Shown here: piece by piece, positions 25,689-37,644 of the stretch
How the letters are laid out: the number at the start of each line of letters is the position of its first letter
Numbering within the stretch: position 1 is the stretch's first letter
DNA from: Euglena gracilis
Lineage: Eukaryota > Euglenida > Euglenophyceae > Euglenales
Length of the DNA: 64,000 nucleotides
Assembly: GCA_039621445.1 (NCBI GenBank)
Contig: CP154954.1
Span: 67,180,714-67,244,713, forward strand
Direction: 5' to 3'
Notes under the pieces: generated by a model
Databases searched by the model: none
Seen by the model: only the letters and a program-made list of their open reading frames with translations
Told to the model about the DNA's origin: nothing
Made by a program: the position numbers and the translations under genes

Positions 25689-26099
25689 TTGCCAGCCCTT
25701 CGACTTTTTTTTTGCAAGGAAGATTGCTATTTTTTGGCATTATTTGATGATGGCAAAAATCAGACCATGGCTGCACAGCCATATCTTCCCTCTTTTGAAA
25801 AGGGCATTTTCAGGGATCTGGCACCAATCCCTTCCCCCATATCCACACATTCCTCTGGCAGCCCACCCACCCAGACTCTGGAAAATGGGGTTATTTGCTG
25901 GAAATGGCCAACACAAAGACACTTGGGTTGGACACACCTGATTTGGAGGGCCATCATTCGCAGTCTGGGTGCCAATACTGTGGTTTGCCACAGGTATGTC
26001 TTGTGCAGCTGTGCCTCCGGTCGTCCCGTTCCCGATTCCTGGTCTCCGCCAGGCCATTCGATCAGGAACCCGTCCAAAGCTCAAAGGTTAGGGGCATAA
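25689..26099 (+). other. Protein-like open frame, 136 codons, unknown
   Basis: From about 25750 the translation is mixed and non-repetitive, with several Trp and Cys residues. It could be an exon. A 114-codon frame on the other strand competes. No recognised family. Confidence 0.25.
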
Positions 26100-26354
26100 A
26101 TGACAGCATTTTTATGATTGCACCACCACCGTAATTGGCAGGGGGTTGGTTCATCACACCACCACACCCTTCCCATCCCCAGGAGAAAAAAAGAACCATT
26201 TCCGAGCTTTAGAGTGAACTTTGTCAAAATACAAAAAATCTGGATCTGTGGAAAATTGACCATACATGGGGGGGTCTCTTTGTCCTGTTGGCAAATGGGG
26301 GGACCTGCTCTGGTTCAAAACGAGGAAGACGACCAAGTTGGGAAGAAAGAACAC

Positions 26355-26765
26355 TCACACCAAGGGATCCCTCGCCCCCAAACAACTCAGCTTTGATCCA
26401 GTGATGCAGTTTTGATCCAATGCCAAGCAATCAATACCACAATATGATTCGTTGTGCAGCAGAACAAAAAGAAGGCAGCAAAAGCCTGATCCTGGGGTTT
26501 GTGCCGCGGCTGCATTCACCAGAGGATCGGCAACCAGTTCCTCCCCAGGAGGCGCCATCGGTTCCTCCATCGCTGCATTTGGATCCCCCAGGGTGTTGTG
26601 CGCCGAGGCACTCAGCACCCCATTCTGCAGGTCGGTCAGGCTGAAGGTGGTGTTCACGGGCAAGAGGAGGGCAAATGACCCCCCGTACTGCATGGAGCGC
26701 AGATGACTCACCTGATACTTCATGAGGTTCACTAGCCTGCAGCGAAGAAATTTGGCATCATCCAC
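26355..26765 (-). other. Protein-like open frame ending at a transposon insertion, 136 codons
   Basis: The N-terminal 95 codons have good protein-like composition. The first ATG (26763-26765) lies directly at the junction with the family 2 element at 26767, so the true exon probably extended further upstream before insertion. Protein-like sequence resumes on the same strand at about 26966-27045, beyond the element. No domain recognised. Confidence 0.35.
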
Positions 26766-26766
26766 A

Positions 26767-26965
26767 CAGGCATCTTTTTAAGACCCCAGGTGGGGGGTTC
26801 CCATCCACCCAGCCTGGAGCGGGACCCCCCTCCCCCCCCCCACAAAATCGGGCCGTCTAAAGCCATTTACCAAAAAAAATTCGGCGCTCGCGCCGAAACC
26901 CATACTCGGGCCTCTGACCCGGGACCCCCCTGGGGGGGGGGTCCTCAGACTTAAAAAAAAACCTG
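26767..26965. mobile_element. hAT-like miniature element, family 2, decayed copy
   Basis: It starts CAGGCATCTTTTTAAGACC and ends AGACTTAAAAAAAAACCTG. It shares the internal AAATCGGGCC, AAAGCCATTT and GGCGCTCGCGCC blocks with the copies at 21185 and 35162. Flanking octamers CATCCACA and GGTCCAGA match at only 5 of 8, consistent with age. Confidence 0.7.
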
Positions 26966-27049
26966 GGTCCAGATGCTGACTGCCACAAGTGAATCGAGGC
27001 TGGTTCCCTCTCCATCAATGACTGAATCACCCCAACAAATCGCACCTTT

Positions 27050-27680
27050 TTCCTCTAAAAGTGACCGTTACACGTAGAGAACCAAATTGCCACAGACAGG
27101 GGGGAATTTATATCGGAGGCCTTCAAAAAAAATGTGGGAAAATTGCGGGAAATTGCGGGAAAATCGATATCGGGAACAGCGGACTTTGAAAAAAAAATCA
27201 CAAAAATTTCCATTTTGCAACATTGGTGGACATTTTGAGCCATCGTTCACACATTTTAAAGCATGATCTCTGCAATTTTGGGAACACACCCATTGCAAAA
27301 ATATGGATTTTGTTGGGCAAAAAAACCGAAAGCGACGAAAGATTGATGAAAAATTTCGTCTCAGGGAAAAAATTGCTGAAAGATGAGGAATTTTTCTATG
27401 TCGGAATCATTTCCCAGCAGAGATCCAAAAAAACCCAAAAACCATACAAACCCTGCAAATTTTACCAAAATCAGCAAAATTTGGCAAATTTTTGCAAAGT
27501 TGGAAAGAAATTAGCTAAAAAGCACTTGCATTCCTTTTCGGACGATTCAAGGAATGGCTGACCCACTTCACCTTTCCATTTCAGATTGATGTGGAAAAAC
27601 TGCAGAAAGGGAAAAAATTGCGGGAAAACTGCTGAATTGCAGAAAATTGCAGATATCAATTCCCCTGCACAGACCTCTCC
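27050..27680. other. AT-rich region without a recognised gene
   Basis: A plus-strand frame at 27223-27561 is Lys/Asn-rich and reads mainly from A-rich sequence. No motif. Confidence 0.35.
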
Positions 27681-27683
27681 TTA

Positions 27684-27772
27684 GTGTGTATCGGCGATAC
27701 ACACCGATACAGAATTTTTTTTGCCAATACACACCGTTACACAAATTTTTTTTGCCGATACACACTGAGACC
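27684..27772. repeat. Minisatellite of about 33-bp units
   Basis: About three units of the form (C)GATACACAC, a variable linker, AATTTTTTTTGCC. It shares its design with the arrays at 30651, 32927, 41965 and 42728. Confidence 0.7.
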
Positions 27773-27802
27773 AGGCTGTTTTTTTACCCGCCCCCCCCCC
27801 CC

Positions 27803-28037
27803 TGTCGTACGACCGGGTTCCTGCAACCTGTGACCGGGGGGGGGGTCGTAACACCCCCATAACCTGCAACCTGTGACCGGGGGGTGGTCATAAATGAGGG
27901 GGCGGTCGTAGGTAAGGTGGTGTTAAATTTTTCGCAACCTGCAACCTGTGACCGGGGGGGGGGTGGTCATAACAACCCCATGACCTGCAATCTGTGACCG
28001 GGGGGTGGTCGTAAATGAGGGGTGGTCGTACGACTAG
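27803..28037. repeat. Degenerate tandem repeat with CTGCAACCTGTGACCGGGG
   Basis: Two to four copies of CTGCAACCTGTGACCGGGG followed by G runs and GGTCGTAA. The block begins at GTCGTACGACC and ends at GGTCGTACGAC, which gives it inverted ends. Confidence 0.65.
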
Positions 28038-28039
28038 GG

Positions 28040-29330
28040 GGGGGGGTACCAACCCCGGGGGGGGAGGGGAGGGGCCTGGAGTGCCTTGGGGTGCCTGCCC
28101 AGGAAGGCACTACCCCCCCCCCTTAGTTGCACTAAGGCTTCTTGTCTGTTTATGGCCGGCGCTAACTTCGCTACTACAGGCACTACCCCCCCCCCGGGGG
28201 GGGGGGTCGGATTTCGGCCTGTGCCCAGGCACATTCCTTTGAAAATAGGCCATTTTTGGCTCCCCGGCGCCTTCGGCGCTGGGGCTGTGCTAGGGTACAT
28301 TTGGCCGTGTGCCCTACCCCCCCCCCTGGGGGGTCAGATTTGGAGTGCCTTGGAGTGCCGACCCCCCCCCCCCCGGGTGGGGTCGGCACCAGACAAAAAA
28401 ACAGCCTGACTGAGACACGAAATTTCAATCATGGCGTTGGGGGGAAATCACAAATTGATCAGGCTGGATTTGACCGGGGGGTGGGCCGGTCTCGGGGTGT
28501 CCTGGAGTGGCTGGGAAGCAGGCGTCCCCCCCCCCGGTGGGGTCAGCACCTCGATAATTTGGCCTGAAATTGATCTGTTGACACCGTTGCCACATATTCT
28601 TGTGGTTATTGGCCCCAGCAACCCAGAAGCGTGGCAGGGAATCTCACCGGCTGCTGTGGTTGTGGTTGGGAGAGGGACGCTGCTCCCTCGCACGGAAAAT
28701 GCAGAGCCCCAGTTACATTTGCTCACGTCCACTCGCCTCGGCTGATCCTGTTTTGGCCTTTGTGGTTTTTTACTTTTTTTCAGATATTTGGTTTTTGGCG
28801 CATAACCCCCCCAAAATAAAACCCCTGGAAACCTCCAGGGGGGGGGGGGTCTTTTTGGGGGGGTTCTTATTTTTTTGGGATTTTTTCTTGACCGACCCTG
28901 TCCCGAAAAACATCATTTCAGGTCCCCAAAAACTCTGAAATACCTCCTTCGGCACTTCACGCCATGTGTAAATTGGTCTAAGTTGACATTTACCATGTTT
29001 TTGGAACTTCAAAAACCTGGATTTTTTTTTGAAATTTCATCATTTTTGTGTATGAAATCGGGGTATTGGCGTTTTCAGGGAAATTCTTCACCATCCCCGC
29101 TGCTTCAAGCCATTAAGGGGGCCTTATTTTTTGGACTTTTGCTGGATGGCCCAAGGGGTCTTATTTTGGGGGGTCCTATTTTGGGGGGTTATTTTTGGAG
29201 GGGGTGTTTGCAACATACGTACAACAACGTTGCTCTTCGGGGGTACAAACAGCCAGCTCCCCCCCCCCCCAGGACCAACCCAACCAACCTTTGGGGTCAC
29301 CAACCTTTTAAAAAAAAAGCCCTGAAAAAG
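28040..29330. other. G/C-run-rich region, no gene recognised
   Basis: Contains the hairpin core GGCGCCTTCGGCGC at 28266 and several short open frames with Pro/Gly-rich translation caused by homopolymers. Confidence 0.4.
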
Positions 29331-29333
29331 AAA

Positions 29334-29612
29334 ATGGACATCACTGCCCTTTTTGGAAACCTGGAATGAGTGCTCCAATAATACCTGGAGTACTGCACCT
29401 CCGTCTGGCACCAGTGCACACCGATTCAAGATCTGTGGGTGGTCAATCACCAGATCATGGTTGCGCTGCATGAGTGCTTCAACGCGCTTCAGACGTGCAA
29501 CAAGCTTGCCAAACTTATGGCTGTTGTCGTGCACTTGCACATTCCAGGCAGGATTGACCAGCAAAGCCAGCGGCAGGCTGTTGTCAGTTGGCAGGAGGCG
29601 TGAAATTACGCA
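29334..29612 (-). other. Protein-like fragment, about 90 codons, unknown
   Basis: From about 29612 down to 29340 the frame is open through the ATG at 29564 and has convincing composition: LARLK-type basic helices, VIDHPQ and LVPDGG. Downstream (below 29330) it degenerates into homopolymer translation, so the exon or pseudogene ends there. No family recognised. Confidence 0.35.
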
Positions 29613-29619
29613 TGGGCAG

Positions 29620-30650
29620 ATGAAAAAAATGCACTGGGGGGGACAGCACCCTGCATTGGCAATGCAAATTCCCCAAAACTCAGCATTGCAAATCCTGCTG
29701 CTGGGGACTTCAAAAAACGCTTATCTCCAAAATGTAAAACCCTCAAAACTGCACAAAATTTCTCACTTCTTCCTTCTATGTTAAAAAAAAACACCGCAAA
29801 TAAAAGCGACAAAAATTAGCGAAACCTTGAGGAATATGCAATTGCTTCATGGTGCATGATCATAAAGGTTCAAGAGATGGCAACAGTCTGATCAGCACTC
29901 TACAAACCAATGCAAGCTGCATGTCATTCATTTTGACAATCAGCGAACTGAAATCCGTGCACACACTGAAGAACAGATGGTGTGTGGTGCATCAAATCAA
30001 AAAAAAATATTTGTGGTTCTGCTTCGATCAATTCAACAAAAAAAACTCCCATGTATTGCAAATTGCATCAAGAAATTGGTCTATTTCCTTCATGTGGTAA
30101 ATGAGAGTAATGCAGCTTTCTGAGATGTAAGCCAGATTTATTCACCCTCGTCATCCACGTTTCCCTGGAACCACCCCAAAGCACCAAAGCCAGGGCAAGC
30201 TGGAACAGGCATGAGAAAAAAAACCCAAAAAATGCCCTGTCCCAAATGGAACACCAACTCTGTTGACTTCTTCTCAAAAAATTCATTACAAAAACTAAAT
30301 TGTGATTCATCTGGCAGAAACGTCAGCTGCAAAAGGCGAGATTGGACCATTTTTACATTTTTAGTCTGGACAACAAACCAATTGTGTGCAATTCACCCCC
30401 AAAACACTGCCCCAAATGCCAAAAACCAAGGCTCCTTGGACGCAAATCACAAAAATGCCGGCATTGGCTTTGAAATGGAGGCAAACAGACAAAACAAGTC
30501 AGCAAAAATGTCTTTGCCCTTGTCTTGTGACCTGTATGCAACATCTAAATGTACACTCCGTTTCGAGATTTTTTTGCGTTTTGGGACCGTTTCAAGGTTT
30601 TTTGCGTGGGGTCAATCAGACCACCATTTAGTGCATACCACAACGTATCT
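29620..30650. other. AT-rich region without a recognised gene
   Basis: Contains a 147-codon plus frame (30211-30654) with a Lys/Asn/Ser-rich translation and no motif. I see no repeats shared with the rest of the window. Confidence 0.35.
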
Positions 30651-30780
30651 GTGATACATTAATTTATTTTGGTGATACATATGTGATACATTAAAAATTT
30701 TTTGGTGGTACATATGTGATACATTAAAAAAGTTTTGGTGATACATATGTGATGCACAAATTTTCCTTGGTGAAACATAT
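30651..30780. repeat. Minisatellite, GTGATACATATGTGATACATT units
   Basis: About four units of 33-38 bp. Each is GGTGATACATATGTGATACA followed by an A-run and T-run core. Confidence 0.85.
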
Positions 30781-30901
30781 AATAAAAATTGTGAAGCACA
30801 AATTTGTGAGATTAAAAAATTACAGGCGAACATAAGATGTCGCTCACCTAGGCTTGAGGAACTCAGGTTCCCATGGCTGCCTCTTCACGGCCACAGGTGT
30901 G

Positions 30902-31260
30902 TACCTCCCCCCCCCCCTTGTCGTTGACACGCCAATGTTCCAGGAAAGTGTCGTTGACACGGGGGGTGTGTCAACGACACGCCGTGTCAACAACACAGTA
31001 CCTAAAAAAAAAACGACCGCACCAGTAACAATGAATGACCCGATGAATGCATGTCCGCCACACTGTGGCCGGTGCGAATGGGGATGACATTCGAAGCCAT
31101 GGCTGGAAAGAAGATTCAACCCATTTTTGAAATGTCCTGGCTGAAATTTGTCAGAAAGTGTGGCCAACGCAAAAGAAAAAAATATGTTCCAGGAAAGTGT
31201 CGTTGACACGGGGGGTGTGTCAACGACACGCCGTGTCAACGACAAGGGGGGGGGGAGGTA
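30902..31260. mobile_element. TA-flanked miniature element with GTGTCGTTGACAC repeats, copy 1
   Basis: The ends are inverted copies of TACC-TCC, then a C run, then TTGTCGTTGACACG, about 28 bp long. Both ends carry TA, as expected for Tc1/mariner-type insertion. The interior has seven copies of the 12-bp motif TGTCGTTGACAC in both orientations, likely enzyme-binding sites near the ends. The copy at 42903-43260 is identical over the rest of its length except for one C in the first run. The minus strand is open through the whole element, but the translation just repeats the motif peptide. Confidence 0.8.
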
Positions 31261-31274
31261 GCTGGACACATAAA

Positions 31275-32366
31275 CCAGGTTTTGAATAGCTCTTAATAAG
31301 CGCGCACCCACCCCTTCATTGACCCCCCATATAAATCGGCCCACTCCATGGAGGTCTTTTGACTGAAATGCAAGGGTTTTGTGTGCGAAACGGGGCGCTG
31401 GCAGGTCGAAAAACGCTCATTTTGGCTCAAAAAAACACCTTTTCCGGGTCCGGGAGGCCAAAGAACATCTTTTCGGGTAAAAAAAAGTTTTTCGATTTTT
31501 TTCGACTTTTTTGACCCGAAAATGACCCTAAATGCATTGGTTTCGGGCCCAAAACAGGGCGCTGGCAGGTCAAAAAACGCTCATTGTCGGCTCAAAAACA
31601 GTTTGTCCGGGCCCGGGAGGCCAAAAAAACATCGTTTCGGGCAAAAAAAAGTTTGCAATTTTTTTCGACTTTTTTTGACCCGGTTTTGACCCCAAGTCAA
31701 TACTGGGTTGGCGGCCCAAAACGGGGCGCTGGCGGGTCGAAAAACGCTCATTTTCGGCTCAAAAACAGTTTTTCCGGGTCCGGGAGGCCAAAAAAACATC
31801 GTTTCGGGCAAAAAAAATTTCGATTTTTTTCGACTTTTTTTGGCCGAAAACGGCCAAGTCGGACAGTGGAAAAAGTATACAAAATGTCCCAAATTGGCCA
31901 AAAAAACGGCCGTATCTCGGGCTAGGCGGTGAGTCGCGGGGAACTCAAAATACCAGTACATAGAGCGTTCCAAGGGCTTCAATTTAGGTCTTTCCTTTGA
32001 TTTTGCTTCGTTTTGGAGATATTTTGAAAATTGACATTTTTTGGGCCCGAAATGGCAGAGTCCAAAGGGGGGGGGGTTAAAAAGGGGGCGGGCCAATCCT
32101 ACCCAGTTTGGACCCCTTCGCGCGTGAATAACTCGGGCCTGGCAGGGAGTTGGGGGTCAAACCCAGGTGATTCAGAAACTAGAAATCCAGTCGCTCGCGA
32201 CTGAAAAGAAAATTCCGGGAACCGGGCCGGGATCATGGTGATAATCCGTCGGTTCTCCTGGTGGCCCCGACCCAGGGGGGGGGGGGCAGGGGGGGTCAAG
32301 GGGGGGTTTCCCCAGGGGTAAGCTTCGCTCTTACCCAGAAGGGATAAGAGCTCAGCGACCCCCCCA
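31275..32366 (+). repeat. Segment C, dispersed about 1.1 kb repeat, copy 1
   Basis: It begins CCAGGTTTTGAATAG and ends GGGATAAGAGCTCAGCG before a C run. The same segment in the same order is found at 35655-37716. Subterminal AGCTCTTA and TAAGAGCT are inverted. Inside are three direct repeats of 164-177 bp (about 31391-31850) with shared blocks GGTCGAAAAACGCTCATTTT and CCGGGTCCGGGAGGCCAAA. After these come a unique block with CGTATCTCGGGCTAGGCGG and a CGCGCGTGAATAACTCGGG block. Reading frames across the direct repeats are open but have no recognisable product. Confidence 0.85.
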
Positions 32367-32450
32367 AATAATACCACCCGGGGTATTATTTTTTCCGAAG
32401 TCCCGGCCCGAGGGGGGGGGGTATTATTTGGGGGGGGGGGGTAATAGCAC
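32345..32450. repeat. Inverted AAATAATACCACC/GGTATTATTT repeats
   Basis: CCCCAAATAATACCACCCG pairs with the following CGGGGTATTATTTTT and again with GGGGTATTATTTGGGG at about 32420. It forms the right boundary of segment C copy 1 and is absent from copy 2. Confidence 0.55.
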
Positions 32451-32519
32451 CCTAAGAATTTCGAAATTTTCCGAAATCCTGTAGGACCCAAAATAGCGCC
32501 AAAACCCCCCCTTTACACT

Positions 32520-32760
32520 GAAAAACCAGTCAGTCACTTTACTCTCCCCGGGGGGATCGGCCACTCTTGAATGCGCGTATGTTAGCAAAGCAATATTGCC
32601 ACAAAAATACAAAAAAATTCCGGCGCCTTCGGTGCCAGGCCAGCCACTGTTTCATTTTCGGGCCTACCCCACTCCCGGGGCCGGGGGGAGGGGGGTCTTG
32701 GCCAGAAAACCAGTCAGTCACTCTGAAAAAACCAGCCAGTCACCCCCCCCCCGGGGTGGG
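32520..32760. repeat. Dispersed repeat with ACCAGTCAGTCAC direct repeats, copy 2
   Basis: AAAACCAGTCAGTCAC occurs at both ends of this block with the hairpin GGCGCCTTCGGTGCC between them. The layout matches 22005-22270. Confidence 0.55.
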
Positions 32761-32926
32761 GTGGGACAGGTGTTAAGCAATGGTATGCCTCCAAAGCATA
32801 ATCACAAGGAAAATGTTCCATTTGTCTGCAGAGAGGCAAAGAAACAAGGATGAAAAGCGGCACGGAAAGGGGGAAAACCATTTTGATGTAAAAACATAAA
32901 ATTTAAAATTAAAACGTAAAAATTTA

Positions 32927-33125
32927 ATGTATCACACATGTATCACCAAAATAAAAATAAAAATGTTTAAAAATTGGTGATACATGTGTGACATATGTGT
33001 GATACATTAAAATTTGTTTTGGTGATACACATGGGATACATAAATTTTTTTTTGGTGATACATATGTGATACATTATTTCTTAGGCTGTGATACATCTGA
33101 TACGTAAAAAAAAATTTGGTGATAA
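32927..33125. repeat. Minisatellite, GTGATACATATGTGATACATT units, second array
   Basis: About five units, the same family as 30651-30780, with TTGGTGATACAT and A/T-run spacers. Confidence 0.85.
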
Positions 33126-33129
33126 ATGG

Positions 33130-33575
33130 AGGTCTGGGGTCAATTATTTTGTAGTTTATTTTGGCAGCCACAACTTCGACTGCCAAAAACAAAAAAAATG
33201 TGTTGTGTGCTGTGAAAACGTCCCGGACATACCCCATATTGTAGCCAGCACAATGCCCATCAAAAAAATGTCTCCACACATATTTTGTGATTCTCCCTCC
33301 TTCCCGAGGTATGAGCCCTCAAAAGTGGGTTGACAAATTACAGTGATGCCATATATTTACATTTTTTTTTTGATAATGAAGAGGAATTTGCATACAATAT
33401 GGGTCAATTCAATTGGCAATCCGGAAAAAAATTCGTGCTTTTTTTGAATCCAAGAGGGCACTCTTATTTTTGGCTGAATTTCCAGCAGCTTTCGGAAGCC
33501 TAGTTTCGGTTCAGAGATTGGGGGAAACAAGGGGATGACCAAGGTTGACGTGGCTGACCTTGCAAAAAAAATTAT
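33130..33575. other. AT-rich segment, no gene recognised
   Basis: Short open frames on both strands without motifs. Confidence 0.35.
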
Positions 33576-33579
33576 CAGC

Positions 33580-34062
33580 TCAGCACAAACCACAAATTGA
33601 TAACAGGGAAGATTGGGTTGATGAAGATCCGCACCTGCCAAGGTCCACACACGGGCCAATTGAAGCAAGCAGCTGCTCGCACATCACGGCTGCGTTCTCA
33701 AAGGTGACACGGAAGCTCAGCAGTTTCAGCGCCCTCCTTACAATGCACTTCTCTCTGCTGAAGGTGTACCAGGACAAAGTGGGATCCACCATCACCTTAG
33801 AGGAAAAAGGTAAACATTCAAGTATATTAGTGGTAAACCATACAATCTCGGTCGCAATCTTGATGCACAAGTTCCAAATTTGAAGTGCAGTGGGAGGCGA
33901 GTGAATGAGCCACTGCTCATCCAGGAAAAGGAGGTGGATGACCAGGTCCATGCCGCCCCAGGCTACAAAGGCCATCAAAGGCATTGTTGACACATTGTGG
34001 GTCAATTCCAAGCTTCTTCTCAAATCTTTCCAATATCTCAGGGGGAGTACTGCAATGTCCAA
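33580..34062 (-). other. Protein-like open frame, 160 codons, unknown
   Basis: The translation is hydrophobic and mixed, with no low-complexity runs. Its best part is about 33640-34060. An overlapping minus frame at 33917-34258 may be an adjoining exon. No domain recognised. A real exon is possible, but so is chance. Confidence 0.3.
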
Positions 34063-34410
34063 TGTTCACTCCACGCAGCCGCAAACCGGGGGGATAACCG
34101 ACCAGGTCCCCCACCAGGCTCCTCCGGCTGGGGAAGGGGGTGACAACTTCCACCATGTGGTGCCAAAAACAAAAATCACACAGAGTGATGGCTATTGGTT
34201 CCCGGCTGGGCTCGAACCAAGGAAATAAAAATTCTTTACAAAAAGAAATTCCTTGCAAAAAAATAATATAGCACTTTTTTTTTTAAAAAAACGGGTCCAA
34301 ACTTCCCAATTCTGGGCCAAAAAATGGGGGGGGGGATATTTCAACTGGGGAAAATATACGGTGACGCATACTTTTTTTTTAGGCGCCGTAAAAACCTTTA
34401 ATAAAAACCC

Positions 34411-34878
34411 TTAAAAAAACGCCTTTAAAAAAAGTTTTGAGAATTTTTTTTCCGCCTTTTTCAACTTTTTTAAAAAAGAGAGAAACTTGAAAACCACATT
34501 CTCTGCACACAGCACCCCCAAATACTGCCTCCACCCCCATCTCTCCCATGCCTCCCCGGTGTCATATTTGGACCAGGCGGGGTCACGTGAAAAAAAAAGA
34601 AGCATGATTGATATGGTACTGGAATGGCTGCTTCCTTCAAATAAACGTTGTGCCACCCGAACAAGGACTTTCTTCACACGACGGGCATCATGTGCATGAA
34701 CTGCATCCTGCAGCTCCAGGAGTACAGGAGGAATATCTGCAAAATTTTCGTTGACTTTTCTCTGGAGTTTCGGGGACAGTTTTCCCTTGAGGGTGTGCCA
34801 AGAGCGTGGGGTACATCCAGTGTAACGCGCACCATCCACAAGGTAGAACAAATTGCGCCCTTTTGGCAAGAGCGCCAT
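34411..34878 (-). other. Protein-like open frame, 155 codons, unknown
   Basis: Codons 1-130 have a balanced composition with a run of basic and aliphatic residues (VKKVLVRVAQRLFEG). The C-terminal end becomes Lys/Phe-rich where the DNA is A/T-run-rich, so the real coding part probably stops near 34500. It may belong with the frame at 33580-34062 on the same strand. Confidence 0.35.
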
Positions 34879-34884
34879 CTTTGA

Positions 34885-35150
34885 GTCTGTTGAACGGGGA
34901 TTACAGACAGCAAATTGTTCTCACCCCTGGCACCCAACCCATTCATTTGGGGATTTCCTTGGGGGCAGGAATTTTTGTGTTTGGCCACATTTCAGAACCT
35001 GCCCCTTCAAATAACCACAAAAGCCCCCAAATGGCTGAAACGGGCCCCAAAATATGGGTCTCTGACCGTTTTAAGGGCGTTGTACCATAACCGAAAGGGG
35101 GGGGATGCATAACAGATAAATACCACAAAAAGTGCTAAAAAGTGTCCAAA
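34885..35150. other. Segment without a recognised feature
   Basis: Mixed sequence between a coding-like frame and the nested transposons. Confidence 0.4.
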
Positions 35151-35705
35151 ATGGTTTGCACCAGGCTTCTTTTTAAGACCCCCGGGGGGGGTCCCCCCAC
35201 CCACCCAGGGTGGCGCGCAGGGATGGATGGGAAGCCTTGAGGGGGGGGGGGGGGGTCGGACCCCCCCCTCCCGACACGGAGGGGGGGGGGTGGGTCGGAC
35301 CCCCCCCTCCTACCTCGAAACTGAGGGGGGGCCGAAATTTTTCCGATTTCATGGACGGGCAAAGGGCCGGAAATCGGGTTGGAATCGGTCAAAAAACCCT
35401 GATTTTTCTTTGAAAATCAATCCAAAAATGCTCATTTTTTGAATTTTTTTGAACATGTTTTTGGGGGAAAACACCAACACATCAAAAAATGGGCAATATG
35501 GCCAAAAGTCAGCAAAAGGGGTGTTTTTTTGCTCATTTTCCGGCGCGCAGCGCCGGAAGAAAATTTTCTGCTATTTTTGGCACCTGTCAGGGAGGGGGGG
35601 GTGGGGGGTCCGGACCCCCCCTCCCAACATCTAGGGGGGGGGGGGTGGTCCGGACCAGGTTTTGAATAGTGCTGAGCTCTTGATAAGCGCACACCCACCC
35701 CTTCA

Positions 35706-35880
35706 TTGACCATCCCGGCCGGCGGCCGGCGGCCCGGCCCGGCCCGGCCGGCGGCCCGGCGGCCCGGCCCGGCCCGGCCCGGCCGGCGGCCCGGCGGCCC
35801 GGCCCGGCCCGGCCGGCGGCCCGGCGGCCCGGCCCGGCCTGGCCTGGCTGGCGGCCCGGTGGCCCGGCGGCCTGGCCCGG
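35706..35880. repeat. GGCCC/GGCCGG simple-sequence array
   Basis: About 175 bp composed almost only of GGCCCGGCC, GGCGGCCC and close variants. Confidence 0.9.
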
Positions 35881-36480
35881 GGTCAGATGGCCATCCGGGG
35901 TCATGATGGCCATCATTGGTCATGATGCTCATCCGGGGTCATGATGGCCATCATTGGTCATCATGGCCAGCATTCGTCATCATGGCCATCATTGGTCATG
36001 ATGGCCATCATTGGGCATGATGGCCATCATTGGTCATCATTGCCATCATTGGTCATGATGGCCATCATTGGTCATGATAGCCATCATTGGGCATGATGGC
36101 CATCATTGGTCATTATGGCCATCATTGGTCATCATGGCCATCATTGGTCATGATGGCCATCATTGGTCATGATGCTCATCCGGGGTCATGATGGCCATCA
36201 TTGGTCATCATGGCCATCATTCGTCATGATGGCCATCATTGGTCATGATGGCCATCATTGGGCATGATGGCCATCATTGGTCATGATGGCCATCATTGGG
36301 CATGATGGCCATCATTGGTCATGATGGCCATCATTGGTCACGATGGCCATCATTGGTCATTATGGCCCTCATGGGTCATGATGGCCATCATTGGTCATGA
36401 TGGCCATCATTGGTCATCATGGCCATCCGGGGTCATGATGCCCATCATTGGTCATCATGGCCATCATTGGCCATGAGGGC
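35881..36480. repeat. 19-bp minisatellite with GATGGCCATC
   Basis: About 31 units of GGTCATGATGGCCATCATT with variants GGGCATGATG and GGTCATCATG. Each unit contains the palindrome GATGGCCATC. Confidence 0.92.
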
Positions 36481-36489
36481 CATGATGGG

Positions 36490-36950
36490 CTGTGGGGTCA
36501 AAAAACGCCCATTTTTGGCTCGAAAACACTTTTTCCAGGTCCAAGAAACCAAAAAACATGGTTTTGGGCAAAAAAATTTTTTTCGATTTTTTTCGACTTT
36601 TTTGACCCGTTTTTGACCCAAAGTCAATGGGTCGGCGGCCCAAAACGGGGCGCCGGCGGGTCGAAAAACGCTCGTTTTCAGCTCGAAAACAGTTTTTCCG
36701 GGTCCGGGAGGCCAAAAAACATCGTTTCGGGCAAAAAAATTTTTTTTCGATTTTTTTCGACTTTTTTGACCCGGTTTTGACCCAAAGTCAATGGGTCGGC
36801 GGCCCAAAACGGGGCGCCGGCGGGTCGAAAAACGCTCGTTTTCGGCTCAAAAACAGTTTTTCCGGGTCCGGGAGGCCAAAAAACATCGTTTCGGGCAAAA
36901 AAAAATTTTCGATTTTTTTCGACTTTTTTGGCCGAAAACGGCTAAGTCGA
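36490..36950 (+). repeat. Three direct repeats of about 164 bp
   Basis: The same unit as in segment C copy 1. CAAAACGGGGCGCCGGCGGG starts units at 36641 and 36805; the first unit is truncated by the minisatellite. The last unit diverges at GGCCGAAAACGG. Confidence 0.85.
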
Positions 36951-37598
36951 ACAGAGGGAAAAGTGTACAAAATGGCCTGAAATGGCCCAAATTGGCCAAA
37001 AAACGCCCGTATCTCGGGCTGGGCGGGGAGTTGCGGGGAAACCAAAATCCCAGTAGCTAGAGCGTTCCAAGGGCTTCAATTTAGGTCTCCGGACATTTCC
37101 TTTGACTTTGCATCATTTTCGAGAAATTTTGAAAACATCGATTTTTTGACCCCCCACCCCCCGAAAACGGCTAAGTCGAACAGAGGGAAAAGTGTACAAA
37201 ACGGCCATCTGCGCCGAAAACGGCCGTATCTCGGGCTAGGCGGGGAGTTGCGGGGAAATCAAAATACCGGTAGATGGGGCGTTCCAAGGGCTTCAAATTA
37301 GGTCTCCGGACATTTCCTTTGATTTGGCTTCATTTTGGAGATATTTTGAAAATTGACATTTTTTGGCCGTCCAAAGGGGGGGGGGCTCATCCAGGGGGGG
37401 CGGGTAAATCCTACCGAGTTTGGACCCCTTCGCGCGTGAATAACTCGGGCCTGGCGGGGAGTTGGGGGTCAAACCCAGGTGATTCGGAAACTAGGAATCC
37501 AGTCGCTCGCGACTGAAAAAAAAAATTCCGGGAACGGGGCCGGGATCATGGTGATAATCCGTCGGTTCCCGAGGTGGCCCCGACCCGGGGGGGGGGCC

Positions 37599-37644
<46 letters not shown>

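Noticed and set aside
30651-33125. CRISPR-like alternation of repeat and spacer
   Set aside because: The whole unit repeats with drift; there are no unique spacers and no cas genes, and the context is eukaryotic.
34185-34230. Possible tRNA on the minus strand (GGTTCGAGCCC)
   Set aside because: A T-arm-like sequence exists, but no pairing acceptor stem, D arm or anticodon arm lies at the right distance.
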